The notes beneath the pieces are model-generated. The model saw only the letters and a program-made list of their open reading frames with translations. It ran no database searches and was not told where the DNA came from. DNA of 42,500 nt. Origin: Hormiphora californensis (taxonomy: Eukaryota > Ctenophora > Tentaculata > Cydippida > Pleurobrachiidae). Position 1 is the stretch's first letter; every line of letters begins with the position of its first letter. Shown piece by piece: positions 32,201 to 41,163 of this stretch. A program made the position numbers and the translations under genes. The stretch spans positions 1,687,036 through 1,729,535 of the forward strand of contig CM035358.1 of assembly GCA_020137815.1 (NCBI GenBank). Reading direction: 5' to 3'.

Positions 32201-34215
32201 TTACTAAAACCAATATTGATTTATGCAACTCTAAACTGTTGCTAAATGCTGTCAAAGCATATATATCAATTATAGATATGGACATCTGCAATTCAATGTT
32301 CTGTTATCAGTGTGGCTATTATCCACCTCTTCTAACATACGATACTGTTAGAAAAACATGTTTTGATTTAAAAACAAAAGACCTGCGTCCTTCTTCTGAA
32401 AATTACAAAAGTTTTCAGGATTTACTTGTTGACGCAAGAAAGTATGATTTGGCAAGATGTTTCTTACCTAAAAATATCCACTATCAAGCAAATCTCAATA
32501 ACTTTAGAGTGAGATTAACGCCATCTTTCCCCCCACTCATTTGTCCCAAAAACATGGGAACTCTTCACGAATCCACTCGTGATGAGGTTATAAATGAACG
32601 GCCAAGAGATAAAATTTCATTTTGTCAGCTTGAAGAGATAGTGAAATCCAGTGACTCTCGTCAACAGCTCACAAAACTTTGCAAGAAGTTTAAGATTGAC
32701 ACTGCTGGTGGAAAATCTCATATGATAGAAAGACTCAGTAAGCACTGTGAAGTTTCTTCCAATTCATCTGATAAGATATGTAACGAAATTTATAAAAATT
32801 TCTTCAGCTATCCAGGAAAGTCGGGTGGCATTTTGCGAGGTTATTGCCCACACGGGGCACTGTATGCAATAAAGTTTCTCTCTTATCCAGAGAGTGTTGC
32901 TGATTACACACAAGTAATGACATATTTTAAGACACCACCAACTATAAACAATAGTGACATGGCTCCAAAAATTGCAAAGCATACCAATTTGCATTACCCA
33001 GAGTTTTTCAATCCACATTGTGGTGCTATTGGTGATGATAAAGATCCCGAATCTGTTCTCTATAAGACAGGCAAAAAGATATTTGAGTTTGATATGTCTC
33101 TTTCCAAGAAAAAAGGCACTGGTGTAACCGACTCAGATGATCCATATCCTGTTTTTTCGATGTATGATTGTTTTCATCAACACAATCATAAAGAAAAAAA
33201 TAGACATTTGCGTTCGCTAGATTCAACCTCTTTGAAAGGGTGTGTCAACAGCTCGGTTGTTGAGCAACAAAACTCCTTAATAGAACGCTTGAATACTTCT
33301 GCTAATCAGATGTTTATCGAAACGCACATCAAGTTTGTATCGCTTTATAATTTGATGAAAAATAAGGAGTTAAACAAAAAATGGAAAGACTCACAAAAAA
33401 AGAAAGCCAGGGGCTGTGAGTTCATAACCAACACTTTGACTGGAATTCTAACTCCCGTTAATACCATCGCCACCGAACAAACTGGTGCTTCATCAAGGCA
33501 AAGCCATTTCCAGATGCATCCAACTAACCAGTTGCCTGTTTTGCTGGGAAATTCTGCTAGTGGACGTCTAAGGTTGACTGAAATACAGAAGAGAATTTTA
33601 GAAAGCCGTACTACGTATGATGATATTGTGATTAACTCATACGCTAATATGTGCTTAAACAGTACTCAGTCACATGTACATTTTCAAGATGTTAATAACA
33701 GTAGTACTAGTGGCCCATACTTTAATGCTGGGGGCAGTAATTTTGTCCAGATTCTCAATGTCGATAGTCCTGCTATCTCTGCTATCTCTGATGACTCGAA
33801 ACACTGTCTTATCGTGTCAAATGTGTTATGCAACCCTGAAACTGTTCAGATCTTTGACCCTCATCATATCCTACGTGATGATTTTGAGTTGAGTGAACAT
33901 ATATCCAAATGTGTTCTCCAGTTGCAACCATCTACTCAGACGGTAGAATTAATGAAATCACAGATATGCACCATCCAGGTAGACTCTTGTGATTGTGGCC
34001 CTTTGGTCCTTGCTTTTTTCTGGGCATTGAGCAACAAGAAGCACCCACTTCAGTTCCACCCTTTAATAAGGGCTGGACGTGTAAGAAAATGTGTTAAGTC
34101 GTCACTTTTGAAGGATGTCTTTGAACCACCAACTAATAAACAGTCATCTGATAATCCCATTGTGATATATCAGAAGTATACTTTCTGTGATGATAAATTT
34201 GTGTCTTCACAATAA
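29248..34215 (+). CDS. KDZ-class (Zisupton-like) DNA transposase, intact, 1655 aa
   Basis: A single exon-like frame without stops; starts at 29248 or 29281 are both possible. Domains in order: an N-terminal region (1-275); six 26-aa repeats (280-435); a nuclear-signal-like KKRK; three Cys/His clusters (about 568-610, 618-660, 712-735); a SWIM finger with C820, C822, C829, H831 (MSCACRAKEAQCIHK); a CxxC pair (VYCSVALQNH, KICPSCQ); the DDE core with candidate acids D1032 (PPLLTYDTVRKTC), D1237 (PPTINNSDMAPKIAKH) and E1339 (NSSVVEQQNSLIERL); a SAP-type motif (1127-1168, between the two Asp); and a C-terminal Ulp1-like cysteine protease with H1519, D1537, Q1577 and C1583 (QVDSCDCGPLVLAFF), spaced as in Ulp1. 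SWIM, SAP and Ulp1-like domains together are known from Zisupton elements. The enzyme would cut and move the element in the nucleus; the protease role is unknown. Terminal repeats were not identified. Confidence 0.8.
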   Translation: MTISYPLFLSVMPTATVELTLHQLKSVIELLHDSSQYGRVTNSFVHSVGDALPKYKLKFSEQKRVTNSVLIRYKGHYAYLNNVVTPLGTCIQMYCLHNFPLVLEENLDPDLISVLSYFFPRRDTLCVTHLSSPTMTSCDINGIYSALLAYYGQFMIARKPRLDVLHDSSTFQLLLQNLESCSESELFLEHDPSLGPFFVSTDDLGLGFNADRGPVFVKNITYTPTDIVDAVCVDLNTVDWDDWTPLYKGHVHPLLRVEHQPLVLSDDESSSEDESKNSKTKSSLAQQSAQQNVEMPGRDADLVTSTKSSLAQQSAQQNVEMPGRDADLVTSTKSSLAQQSAQQNVEMPGRDADLVTSTKSSLAQQSAQQNVEMHGRDADLVTFTKSSLAQQSAQQNVEMLGRDADLVTFTKSSLAKQSAQENVEMLGRDADLVTSTSPSFTHYNQKKVFTRRVAKSVVTPLRASPSSQGVIDGYCDNALPCPSVGYSVSFTDSTATMNSKKRKISGNRDILSNRLEKDDKIEAKRIRTYSGRGSKCSSTLQSSSIPTPNSLNERGRLCVRDISNLDPCYGTGQTCRTRKGCAQKHFHCPNCGSSQTQMPRVLAHMEKCTITSPFTSPFPKCSGTGSTCYKRKDGTKNVHYHCTKCSSSHVSQQRISDHIKTCTGLNTAENETASQNVQLVCHVSSVYLVRKQHRGPAAPVHVYVDSSGSASRCEKCYDPVKSNEGRLCEHIEACLDYTTPSSVDDLISSASDFSQFSNGDKLAEYCSSLQGDGIVVCSSYIPKIDSQCFYFSIAEKDIHHYSRLNRVLVTQNRENGRMSCACRAKEAQCIHKRLATIALAENHSELPDCTVSSVQAIPAQIEECSRQVKYLVDYKQFPPMGECVAPQTINSFVPKEDTCVYCSVALQNHKTHSHGVIFVLNKDRKKNVSVSTKICPSCQLVFRYSEHSDGYFNFNNTAFFSIQLLELAVNFWLEGTPISKVWSSITKTNIDLCNSKLLLNAVKAYISIIDMDICNSMFCYQCGYYPPLLTYDTVRKTCFDLKTKDLRPSSENYKSFQDLLVDARKYDLARCFLPKNIHYQANLNNFRVRLTPSFPPLICPKNMGTLHESTRDEVINERPRDKISFCQLEEIVKSSDSRQQLTKLCKKFKIDTAGGKSHMIERLSKHCEVSSNSSDKICNEIYKNFFSYPGKSGGILRGYCPHGALYAIKFLSYPESVADYTQVMTYFKTPPTINNSDMAPKIAKHTNLHYPEFFNPHCGAIGDDKDPESVLYKTGKKIFEFDMSLSKKKGTGVTDSDDPYPVFSMYDCFHQHNHKEKNRHLRSLDSTSLKGCVNSSVVEQQNSLIERLNTSANQMFIETHIKFVSLYNLMKNKELNKKWKDSQKKKARGCEFITNTLTGILTPVNTIATEQTGASSRQSHFQMHPTNQLPVLLGNSASGRLRLTEIQKRILESRTTYDDIVINSYANMCLNSTQSHVHFQDVNNSSTSGPYFNAGGSNFVQILNVDSPAISAISDDSKHCLIVSNVLCNPETVQIFDPHHILRDDFELSEHISKCVLQLQPSTQTVELMKSQICTIQVDSCDCGPLVLAFFWALSNKKHPLQFHPLIRAGRVRKCVKSSLLKDVFEPPTNKQSSDNPIVIYQKYTFCDDKFVSSQ
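30085..30552 (+). repeat. 78-bp in-frame repeat, six copies, inside the transposase
   Basis: Each unit encodes 26 residues containing SSLAQQSAQQNVEM then GRDADLVT. Copies 1-3 are essentially identical; copies 4 and 5 change one or two residues (MHG or MLG, TF) and copy 6 has AKQSAQEN. The gradient suggests expansion from the 3' side with recent duplication of the first three. Confidence 0.9.
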
Positions 34216-34236
34216 GTTATTTATTTTATTTCAGAC

Positions 34237-34545
34237 GTACAGCTCAATGATGTTTCATTTGAGTGATCATATTTTCAATCAGTAAGCGTTGTGAAAACAC
34301 AAGTTACTGTATTGACTGAGGATAAATGTGGTTGTGGCCCAATGGTACTTGCTTTCTTTTGGGCTTTATGTATAAAAATGTTTCCACTTCAGTTCCACCC
34401 TTACATTAGGAATGGGCGTATTAGAAAAGTTCTAAGTGATGTATTTCAACCCTCTATAACTAATCAGCAATCTGTTACACTATTTGTAATGGTCAGTTTG
34501 TGTGGATGTAATCGATTCTGTCTAGCTTTAATGTTTTGTAAATGA
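34237..34545 (+). pseudogene. Decayed duplicate of the transposase protease end
   Basis: After a few stops (34237-34290) the frame reads QVTVLTEDKCGCGPMVLAFF then FPLQFHPYIRNGRIRK and VFQPSITNQQS, parallel to the last 80 residues of the intact transposase. The catalytic Cys-Gly is kept as CGCG, but the Q of the Ulp1 pattern is lost. It begins 20 bp after the intact stop codon, so it is either a partial tandem duplication or the 3' end of an older copy into which this one inserted. Confidence 0.75.
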
Positions 34546-34620
34546 TACATATTATGTACTACACTACGAAATCATCCAAACGTTTTTGATAAAGCTTTTT
34601 CTAACCAAAACAACATTTTA

Positions 34621-35151
34621 GCATGGTATTGTTCTAGAATTTGGGGCTAAACATGAAATTGGATGTGTCTTCATTTCATCTGTGTTGTGTGGTAATTTGG
34701 CAGTCGATATAAGTCCTTGGTGCCAGGTGGATTTAGTTAGTACTATTTTCAAAGCAGTGGTCGAGGAGAGCTGTACACTGATCTTTTCTACTGTTACACT
34801 GTCGAATGAAAAGGAACTCTTCTTACAGATCCCGGTAAGAGGGGTAAGAGATATCCGACAATTTTATCAAAATTTTTACCACCAACACACATAGCCCTTC
34901 TAGACTAGGCTGTCCTTACCTAATCCCTTTCCATTAGGTTTTCCTTACCTTATCCCTTTCCACCAGGTTGTACTGCACGTAGCTGAGTACGGGTTCAGTA
35001 GCCGGAGTGTCCTTGGATCAGGATGGTCAAAAGACCACGTAAAGGTCGAGGGAGACGCAGTCACATTCTCATTTGAGATGAGGAGTGGACGGGAACATAA
35101 CACTCGTGATCGGGCTATCTGGGGGTTTGCATGCACTGTTGGAGCACAGTA
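34621..35151 (+). pseudogene. Two exons resembling ZZEF1, ending in a stop
   Basis: Exon-like stretch 1 (34621-34833) opens after TTTTAG and ends at a GTAAGAG donor; it encodes FGAKHEIGCVFISSVLCGN and STVTLSNEKELFLQIP. Exon-like stretch 2 (34969-35151) opens after CCACCAG and reads VVLHVAEYGFSSRSVLGSGW, then SFEMRSGREHNT and IWGFACTVGAQ before TAA. The RSGREHNT/WGFACTV segment closely recalls vertebrate ZZEF1 (a large ZZ-finger and EF-hand protein with CUB/DOC-type domains). In that protein the chain continues well beyond this point, whereas here a stop follows, and no flanking exons were found. Most likely this is a fragment captured beside transposons, though a real exon pair of a gene split by the KDZ insertion is possible. 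Confidence 0.5.
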
Positions 35152-35220
35152 ATCAGGTATTATAGTAGCCTGAGGATAATTCTGCCAAAAAAACTAACAG
35201 AAATTATTAATAACCATTAA

Positions 35221-36616
35221 AGTGAGAGAGAACAGCCCCGATTTTGATAAAACTTGGTCAGAATAGTGTTTGGTGTCTAATTAGAAGTCAAAAAAATTTT
35301 TAGTGCTCAAATCCTAAATTTAGGATTTTTTGGTTTTTCGGCTTTTCGGTTTTTATGGGTTTCAGAAACAAAATGAATAAAACCATCTTTCTCGGCATTA
35401 AATTCTGCATCGATTATAGTGGTTATAAACCTTTCTATGACGTAAGGTTCAGAAGTTATCGCGAAAAAGCCCAAACGGGTACATGTGTTAGGGGCGGGTT
35501 CATGTTTTAGGCTAACCGGCGAACCTCTTGTCAAAACACCATGTTATATATAGGGTGTCAATCGACGCGTATTGATAAGGAGATCATTTTAGTGAAAATT
35601 ATTTTGATCTGCGATGTCTGTGTAACGAATGAAACCTAAAAAACGTTACCACACGGGTATGCTTCATTCAGTAAGGTTTTTTAGGTTTCATTCGTTACAC
35701 AGACATCGCAGATCAAAATAATTTTCACTAAAATGATCTCCTTATCAATACGCGTCGATTGACACCCTATAACATGGTGTTCTGACAAGAGGTTCGCCGG
35801 TTAGCCTAAAACATGAACCCGCCCCTAACACATGTACCCGTTTGGGCTTTTTCGCGATAACTTCTGAACCTTACGTCATAGAAAGGTTTATAACCACTAT
35901 AATCGATGCAGAATTTAATGCCGAGAAAGATGGTTTTATTCATTTTGTTCTAGAACGTTCCTGAAACCCATAAATGCCGAAAAACCAAAAAATCCTAAAT
36001 TTAGGATTTGAGCACCAAAAATGTTTTCCCTGCCCGGGTGAATGCCGAAGGCATTCACCCGGATGCCTTTTTACTTTGTAAAAAGGCATAGCAGGGTTAG
36101 AATTCGAAAACGACATTTTGGTATACTAACTAATCGGTAGAGGGACCATTTTGGTCACACTTTAGTTGCGAGGGGCAACGGTGTAGCAACAAGAGCCGCG
36201 CACACAGTTACGAGCTGCTCCTTCATAAACCACTTCATTGGCACGTTTTCAGGAAATGTATGGCGCGCAATGTGGTGGCGTGGCGCGCAATTTAGTGCTA
36301 CTAAAACACAATGATTTGCTCTATACTGTTTGTGTGATATATAAATGATCGGGATTTTGTGTCCCGCTTGCTGCTACTGCAGCGGATCTGGTCATGATTT
36401 CCTTTCTTCATAGATTCACATGGCAGCTGTCAGGCCAATGCTCTGACCACAGTTCTTGCGCGAACGAGAATGGGTCAGGCCAATGGTCTGACAGCATGGC
36501 AGGGAAATTCAGCATTATGTTAGAACATAATGCAATTAATCTTGTTTGACTTCTAATTAGACACCAAACACTATTCTGACCAAGTTTCATCAAAATCGGG
36601 GCTGTTCTCTCTCACT
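35221..36616. mobile_element. 1.4-kb near-perfect palindromic MITE with TTAA target
   Basis: Ends are AGTGAGAGAGAACAGCCCCG and its inverse, flanked by TTAA (35217-35220, 36617-36620). The two arms pair over about 430 bp around a 24-bp loop near 35651-35674. The right arm is interrupted between 36028 and about 36542 by unrelated sequence. TTAA indicates piggyBac-type mobility; the ends differ from the AGGTTGACAAG family. Confidence 0.85.
36028..36542. mobile_element. Insertion inside the palindromic MITE
   Basis: This sequence breaks the right arm; the arm resumes at TTGACTTCTAATTAGACACC. It begins with a 69-bp double-hairpin (36028-36096). No coding frame or clear target duplication was found, so its class is unknown. 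Confidence 0.5.
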
Positions 36617-36861
36617 TTAATTAGAAATCTCCAATCGATACTCTTTTCTCGCACTCCCTTGTCTGTTTAACACTTGAACACTCATCCGTCAGAGATACAC
36701 ATCTTCAAAACTCAGAGTAATTCCATCAATATCCACCTACATCCACCAATATCCGCCGAAATTGAGGATTACTGCTAGATTGGTTAGAGGTTCTATTGTT
36801 TAAACTAATTCAATGGGGTCTGTTTGAAGAACTACTTTTACATATATTTAGAGTGCGTAGT
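36617..36861. other. Spacer
   Basis: No feature recognised apart from a short (ATCCACC)-like tandem near 36728-36760. Confidence 0.3.
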
Positions 36862-37364
36862 AGGGGTTGCTATTTTAAATTTTTTTGAATACACAAGACT
36901 TGCACGTCTATTGGGGTGTTCGGGGAGGGAGGTGGACATGATAATGTGTTAATCATGTTAACCCTTCACCACGGTTTTGAATTAACATATTTAACATCGA
37001 TTAACAAGATGAGAAAATCTTTAGAAATCGGCCTGGTGAAGTTATTGAATGTTGCTCTATATTCTATACAACTGCACAATTATTTATTAGACAGTTTGGT
37101 GGTCCGGCATACAAGTTTTTTGGCTCAAAATCGATGATTTTCCACAAGTTACAAATGTTGTAAAGTCGGATTTTTTGAAACTGTCGCCCCCCTGGGTGGC
37201 ACACAAGTTTTTATTTGCGCCTTGGAAACTTGTTTTCGCTCTCACGCCTTTGTTTCTTGACCAATTTCGTCAAACCAAAGTTTTACGGACTCACAAAATT
37301 ATGCTCTTTCCGATGATATACCAGACTGAATGTTCAAAAACGATTTTTCAACTAAGCAACCCCT
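36862..37364. mobile_element. 503-bp element with 10-bp target duplication (MULE-like MITE)
   Basis: Ends AGGGGTTGCT and AGCAACCCCT are exact inverses. They are bounded by the exact direct repeat AGTGCGTAGT (36852-36861 and 37365-37374). A 9-11 bp target duplication is characteristic of Mutator-like elements. No transposase frame is present. Confidence 0.75.
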
Positions 37365-37374
37365 AGTGCGTAGT

Positions 37375-37745
37375 GCGTGAATTTCATAATAATTGAGACG
37401 AGTATGTACGGTATTATTTGAATATTCTGTCATTTAATCACTATTTTGTTTGAATATCATTCGACTAGTTTTAGTAAGTATATCGATTTTTGGCACTGTT
37501 AGGAATGGCCGACTTTTGTAACTGCATTGGTAACACGCTACTCTCAATGCAATTCACATGGGTCAGATTATATCATAGCACTGGCAAGTGCCCCGGGCCC
37601 AAAACGGGGGTGTGGGGGCACAGCCCCCACCTTTGAAATACCCTATAACTCAAAAAACAAAAGAGAGAGCACATGCAACACTTCTACACACAAGCATGTG
37701 AAAACCTGCCAGTGCTACTATATACCACATTAGACGTGGAATTAT
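37375..37745. other. Spacer with GC-rich hairpin
   Basis: No gene. A hairpin GGTGTGGGGGC/GCCCCCACC-type stem lies at about 37607-37632. Confidence 0.35.
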
Positions 37746-38130
37746 CGATTTATGAGGGGGTCGTCCCCTGGACAAAAAGTCATATCTCAAACCGTTTATT
37801 TATGCTCCTATTCATGATATTATGCATATTCTGAATATTTCCACTTTAGCTTATCCTAGGACGTTTTCATGGACATATTTCGACGCAGAATGGTCGATTT
37901 ATGGGGGGGGGGGGGGGGTCGTTCCCTGGACACCGTTTAGCCGTTATTTGCATATTTATACACCTATTCATGATTTTATGCATATTCTTTAAAATCTCCA
38001 CTTTGGCTTGTCCTAGAACGGTTTCTTGGGCATATTCCGACTCAAAATAGCCTATTTATGGGGGGTCATTCCCTGGACAAAAATTCGTATTTCGCACCGT
38101 TTAGCCGTTTTTTGCATATTTATGTAGTAT
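37746..38130. repeat. ~150-bp tandem repeat, 2.5 units
   Basis: Units start near 37746, 37894 and 38050 with TCGATTTATG then GGGGGTCGTCCCCTGGAC, and include TTATGCATATTCT and TAGGACG/TAGAACGGTTT. The second unit carries a run of 16 G. The third is cut short by the Helitron-like end. Confidence 0.75.
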
Positions 38131-38133
38131 ATA

Positions 38134-38643
38134 CTAGTAAACCCATTCGCCCTACGGGCGAATTTCGGGGAAATGGTAGCTGGGTTAGGGAGCACTGACA
38201 TCACCAGTCGAACTGTTGACATGCACCATCCCATCTTGAGTTACTGTACCGTAAAAGGAGCTCAGGCGGGATCGCTGCGAGTTTCAGAACGTCAGATGAT
38301 GATGATCGGGCGATCATCTGAGATTGATCATCGGTTCTGTCTAACCTCCAACGTCTTTTTTGTTGTCTCTGTATGGAAAAGTAGAGAATGGCGGTGAGAT
38401 CTCCAATAGTCGCTTTCGTATATCAACGGTTGTTGAAGAGAGCATAATAGCTGGAACAGTGACACAATACAAAGCAAGAACAGCTGCACGTGCAGCTGCA
38501 GTACTTAGTAACAATCCTTGGTAACGGCTCCCACCCCTGGCCCCACTCCAGCTATAGTACTCCACCTCTAAACCTGCACGTGCAAAATGCCATATATTTG
38601 GTTAAAAAAACGGGACACTGGATTTCCCTATAATTTGCTTTAA
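38134..38643 (-). mobile_element. Possible Helitron-type element, 3' end at 38134
   Basis: Read on the minus strand, an 8-bp-stem hairpin (ATTCGCCC...GGGCGAAT, 38145-38163) is followed after seven bases by CTAG and then T, the layout of a Helitron 3' terminus (hairpin, CTRR, insertion before T). No 5' TC terminus or Rep/helicase gene was found, and the upstream limit is arbitrary. Confidence 0.4.
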
Positions 38644-38666
38644 CTAGCGCACCCATTGGGTGCGCC
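38644..38666 (-). mobile_element. Second Helitron-like 3' terminus
   Basis: On the minus strand a 9-bp-stem hairpin GCGCACCCA/TGGGTGCGC runs directly into CTAG followed by T. Its spacing to CTAG is tighter than in the terminus at 38134. The extent of any element on its upstream side is unknown. Confidence 0.3.
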
Positions 38667-38867
38667 TCAAGTAATTATGGCGTTTTGATAACCCACCCTT
38701 CCGCTGTACCCATCTGCACGTGCAGTATCAACCAACCCGCCCCTAACGACGGTTGCTAGCGACATTTCCAAATTGTAATAGAGATAATAGTATGATTCAG
38801 ATCCCAAAATACCTATATGGTGAATCAGGAAAAAGGCTGTATCTTTTTTACACCAAAAAGAACAGAA

Positions 38868-39306
38868 ATTTAGTCCAAAAACCAATTAAATAAATTAGTT
38901 TGGATGCCCGGGCCCATTTGGTGTCACGGGGGTAAAACCTTTAGGCTACTGCCATAAATGATGTATATCGAGAGAGATACAGGCAAGCAAATTGTGATAG
39001 AAAGAGTGAGATGTCGAGAAAAACGGAGTAGTCGGAGCGAATTTCTCACAAAAAGAAATGGTTGACTCACTATTTGGTGAAAAGCAAAGAGAGAGAAGAG
39101 AAAAAAGAGGGAGATGGGAGGTGGAGAGTGGGAGAAAGAGGGAAAGAGATAGAGTGAGGGAGAGAAAGAGAAAAGGAAAACGAGAGAAGTGTATAGAAAA
39201 ATAAACGAGATATGCCATTATTTATGACAGTAGCCTAAAGGTTTTACCCCCGTGACACCAAATGGGCCCGGGCATACAAAATATTTAATTGGTTTTTGGA
39301 CTAAAT
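38868..39306. mobile_element. 439-bp MITE with ~95-bp inverted repeats
   Basis: The arms start ATTTAGTCCAAAAACCAATT and include GCCCGGGCCCATTTGGTGTC and TTTAGGCTACTG, matched in inverse at 39215-39306. The central 250 bp is GA-rich. No target duplication was discerned. Confidence 0.75.
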
Positions 39307-39347
39307 ATACATTTCAACATATATTATGAACATCTCAAGAACATATA

Positions 39348-39498
39348 CAGGGTGTCCCATATATTCTATAGGTCGGTTGGGGAGCTGTCACTCAAAAACA
39401 GTGAATTAATCCAGCACACTCCCGTAGTTTGTTTTCACACAACTATCACCGGTTTTGCGTGACAGCTCGCCAACCGACCCACAGAGTATATGGGCCTG
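39348..39498. mobile_element. 151-bp mariner-like MITE
   Basis: Imperfect inverted ends CAGGGTGTCCCATATATTCT and GAGTATATGGGCCTG, continuing through GGTCGGTTGG(G/C)GAGCTGTCA. TA lies on both sides (39346-39347, 39499-39500), as expected for Tc1/mariner-type targets. Confidence 0.75.
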
Positions 39499-39712
39499 TA
39501 TCTAGATCCCACTATATCACTATCTGTATTCGTGAAGTGCGAATCTAGACCCTTCGTCAGTGAGATTTTTCTTCAGAACCTGGGACAGTCCGAATTGCGT
39601 CAACCCCTTCCCCTTGTCCGAAAATGTCCGAAATCGGCTGCCTCCCCCTAACCCTGGAGGCTGGACGTCCTTTTTGAATCGCCCCTAAGCTAACTCTTTT
39701 ATCAGTTAAGTT

Positions 39713-40825
39713 ATGAAAGGAAAGGGCCAGTGTCGCAATCTAAAAGAATTTGGTGGATGTTCAGAAAGATGCCACAAGCCCCATATCGTCGGTAAGAAAT
39801 ATTAATAGATTACATAGTTTCATCGCCCTCTATCCAGAGAAAACGTTTAGACCTAATTCCAGATTTCGTTTTCGTACACCTCTCACTTTGAGGCCAGAGA
39901 GGGGGGGGTCGACCCAATTAAGTTAATTAATAACAAAATTAGTTGCGTGAGCAAAACTATATTATTAAACACAGTTTAGCCAAGCAACTTATTTGATTTT
40001 AACACAATCTTTCCTTCAGATATCATGACGCTGAAGTCCCTGTTATCTAATAGTAAGTTATGGTTTTATGCTTTTTTCATCTGGTTTTAAGGGCCCGGCC
40101 TGTCGGCTCGGCCCCGTTGTTTTTAGGGGGATGGGTTGATTTTAGTTGATTTTCTGATCGGGGGCCTTGCCAGGCCCCGAATGGCCGAATTGCATCGACT
40201 AGTATTTGGATTTTGGTAATGTTTCGCCAAGTAAAGGGTCTTGTGTTAATGATTAACAACATTAACATGGGGGGCCGGCTGAAGTTTTTGAAGTTTGAAG
40301 TTTTCCACCCTACTTTTTGAGTTTTTGAAGTTTTTTGAGGCTAATAAACATTCTTTCTCAGATCCTGTTTTAGTCAGTTCCTGGCTAAAGGCAATGTCCA
40401 TGAGAGATAAGACCCAGCTGAACACCCTGGCGGGTAAGTAATATTTCATTTCATATTAACCCCCACATCTCTTGCTTTCCTGTTTTGTCCTCACTCGACA
40501 GGGGGGGGGACACGTAACGTACACAAAAAGGTTTGGCATATGTTACGTGTCAATCCCCCTCGGCACTTTGAATTAACTTACAATAACACACTTCACATAT
40601 CCGTCAGGAAAAGAAGTGATGAATGTGAACCCCCCGGCCCCAGCCGCGACACATCCGGCCCCTGTTCAAACTCCTCCGGCCCCTGTTCAAACTCCTCCGG
40701 CCCCTGTTCAAACTCCTCCGGCCCCTGTTGAAACTCCTCCGGCCCCTGTTGAAACTCCTCCGGCCCCTGTTGAAACTCCTCCGGCCCCTGTTCAAACTCC
40801 TCCGGCCCCTGTTAAAACACCTTAA
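39713..40825 (+). CDS. Small CCCH zinc-finger protein with proline-rich repeat tail
   Basis: Four exons, every junction GT-AG and every intron in phase 1: 39713-39791, 40020-40052, 40362-40433, 40608-40825; 402 nt, 133 aa. Exon 1 holds one CCCH finger with spacing C-x8-C-x3-C-x3-H (C7, C16, C20, H24; QCRNLKEFGGCSERCHKPH), a fold that usually binds RNA. Exons 2-3 encode a short helical-looking linker (SSWLKAMSMRDKTQLNTLA). Exon 4 is a low-complexity tail, PPAPVQT/PPAPVET repeated about eight times from a 21-bp unit. AATAAA follows at about 40902. A stop lies upstream in frame of the ATG. The linked phases and splice sites make a real gene likely. I know no named family for it. Confidence 0.65.
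40083..40185 (-). repeat. Inverted single copy of the 145-bp GC-rich repeat (intron 2 of CCCH gene)
   Basis: GGCCTGTCGGCTCGGCCCCG and GGGCCTTGCCAGGCCCCGAA match the inverse of the units at 16161-16560. Confidence 0.75.
40659..40820. repeat. 21-bp coding minisatellite
   Basis: CCTCCGGCCCCTGTTCAAACT repeated about eight times, with C/G variants (CAA to GAA), keeping the reading frame of exon 4. Confidence 0.9.
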
Positions 40826-41163
40826 CAGTAAACCACGGACATTCTTTTATAATACAAATTTTTAAATTTTTGATTTTACGAAACTTGTTTTACTTTGATC
40901 TGAAATAAATAAATGACATGATCATTGATCGGTGGAATCTGAACGAAACCAGGTACGTCTCGATATTACCATTTGCTTGAACCCAATATGTAGCAAACTA
41001 CTACATACGGTTTCTTTCCTCGGCTGTTGATAATTTGTGTTAATTAAATACGGTGGGGGCTAAATGTGGAAGAAAATTACGGCGGGTCCCAATCTGGATA
41101 TTACATACCGTCCCGTACCGTCCCACGCCAAAATCCAACGTTTTGAGCTCTGCTGTAACTAGT
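40826..41163. other. Intergenic region
   Basis: Contains the presumed polyadenylation signal of the CCCH gene near 40902. Otherwise nothing recognised. Confidence 0.4.

Noticed and set aside
38341-38565. 74-codon minus-strand frame between the Helitron-like ends
   Set aside because: No Rep, helicase or other recognisable domain; too short to support a gene.
40604-40795. Minus-strand frame of NRGRRSF repeats
   Set aside because: It is the antisense of the proline-rich exon 4 repeat, whose plus-strand frame has linked splice sites and a stop.
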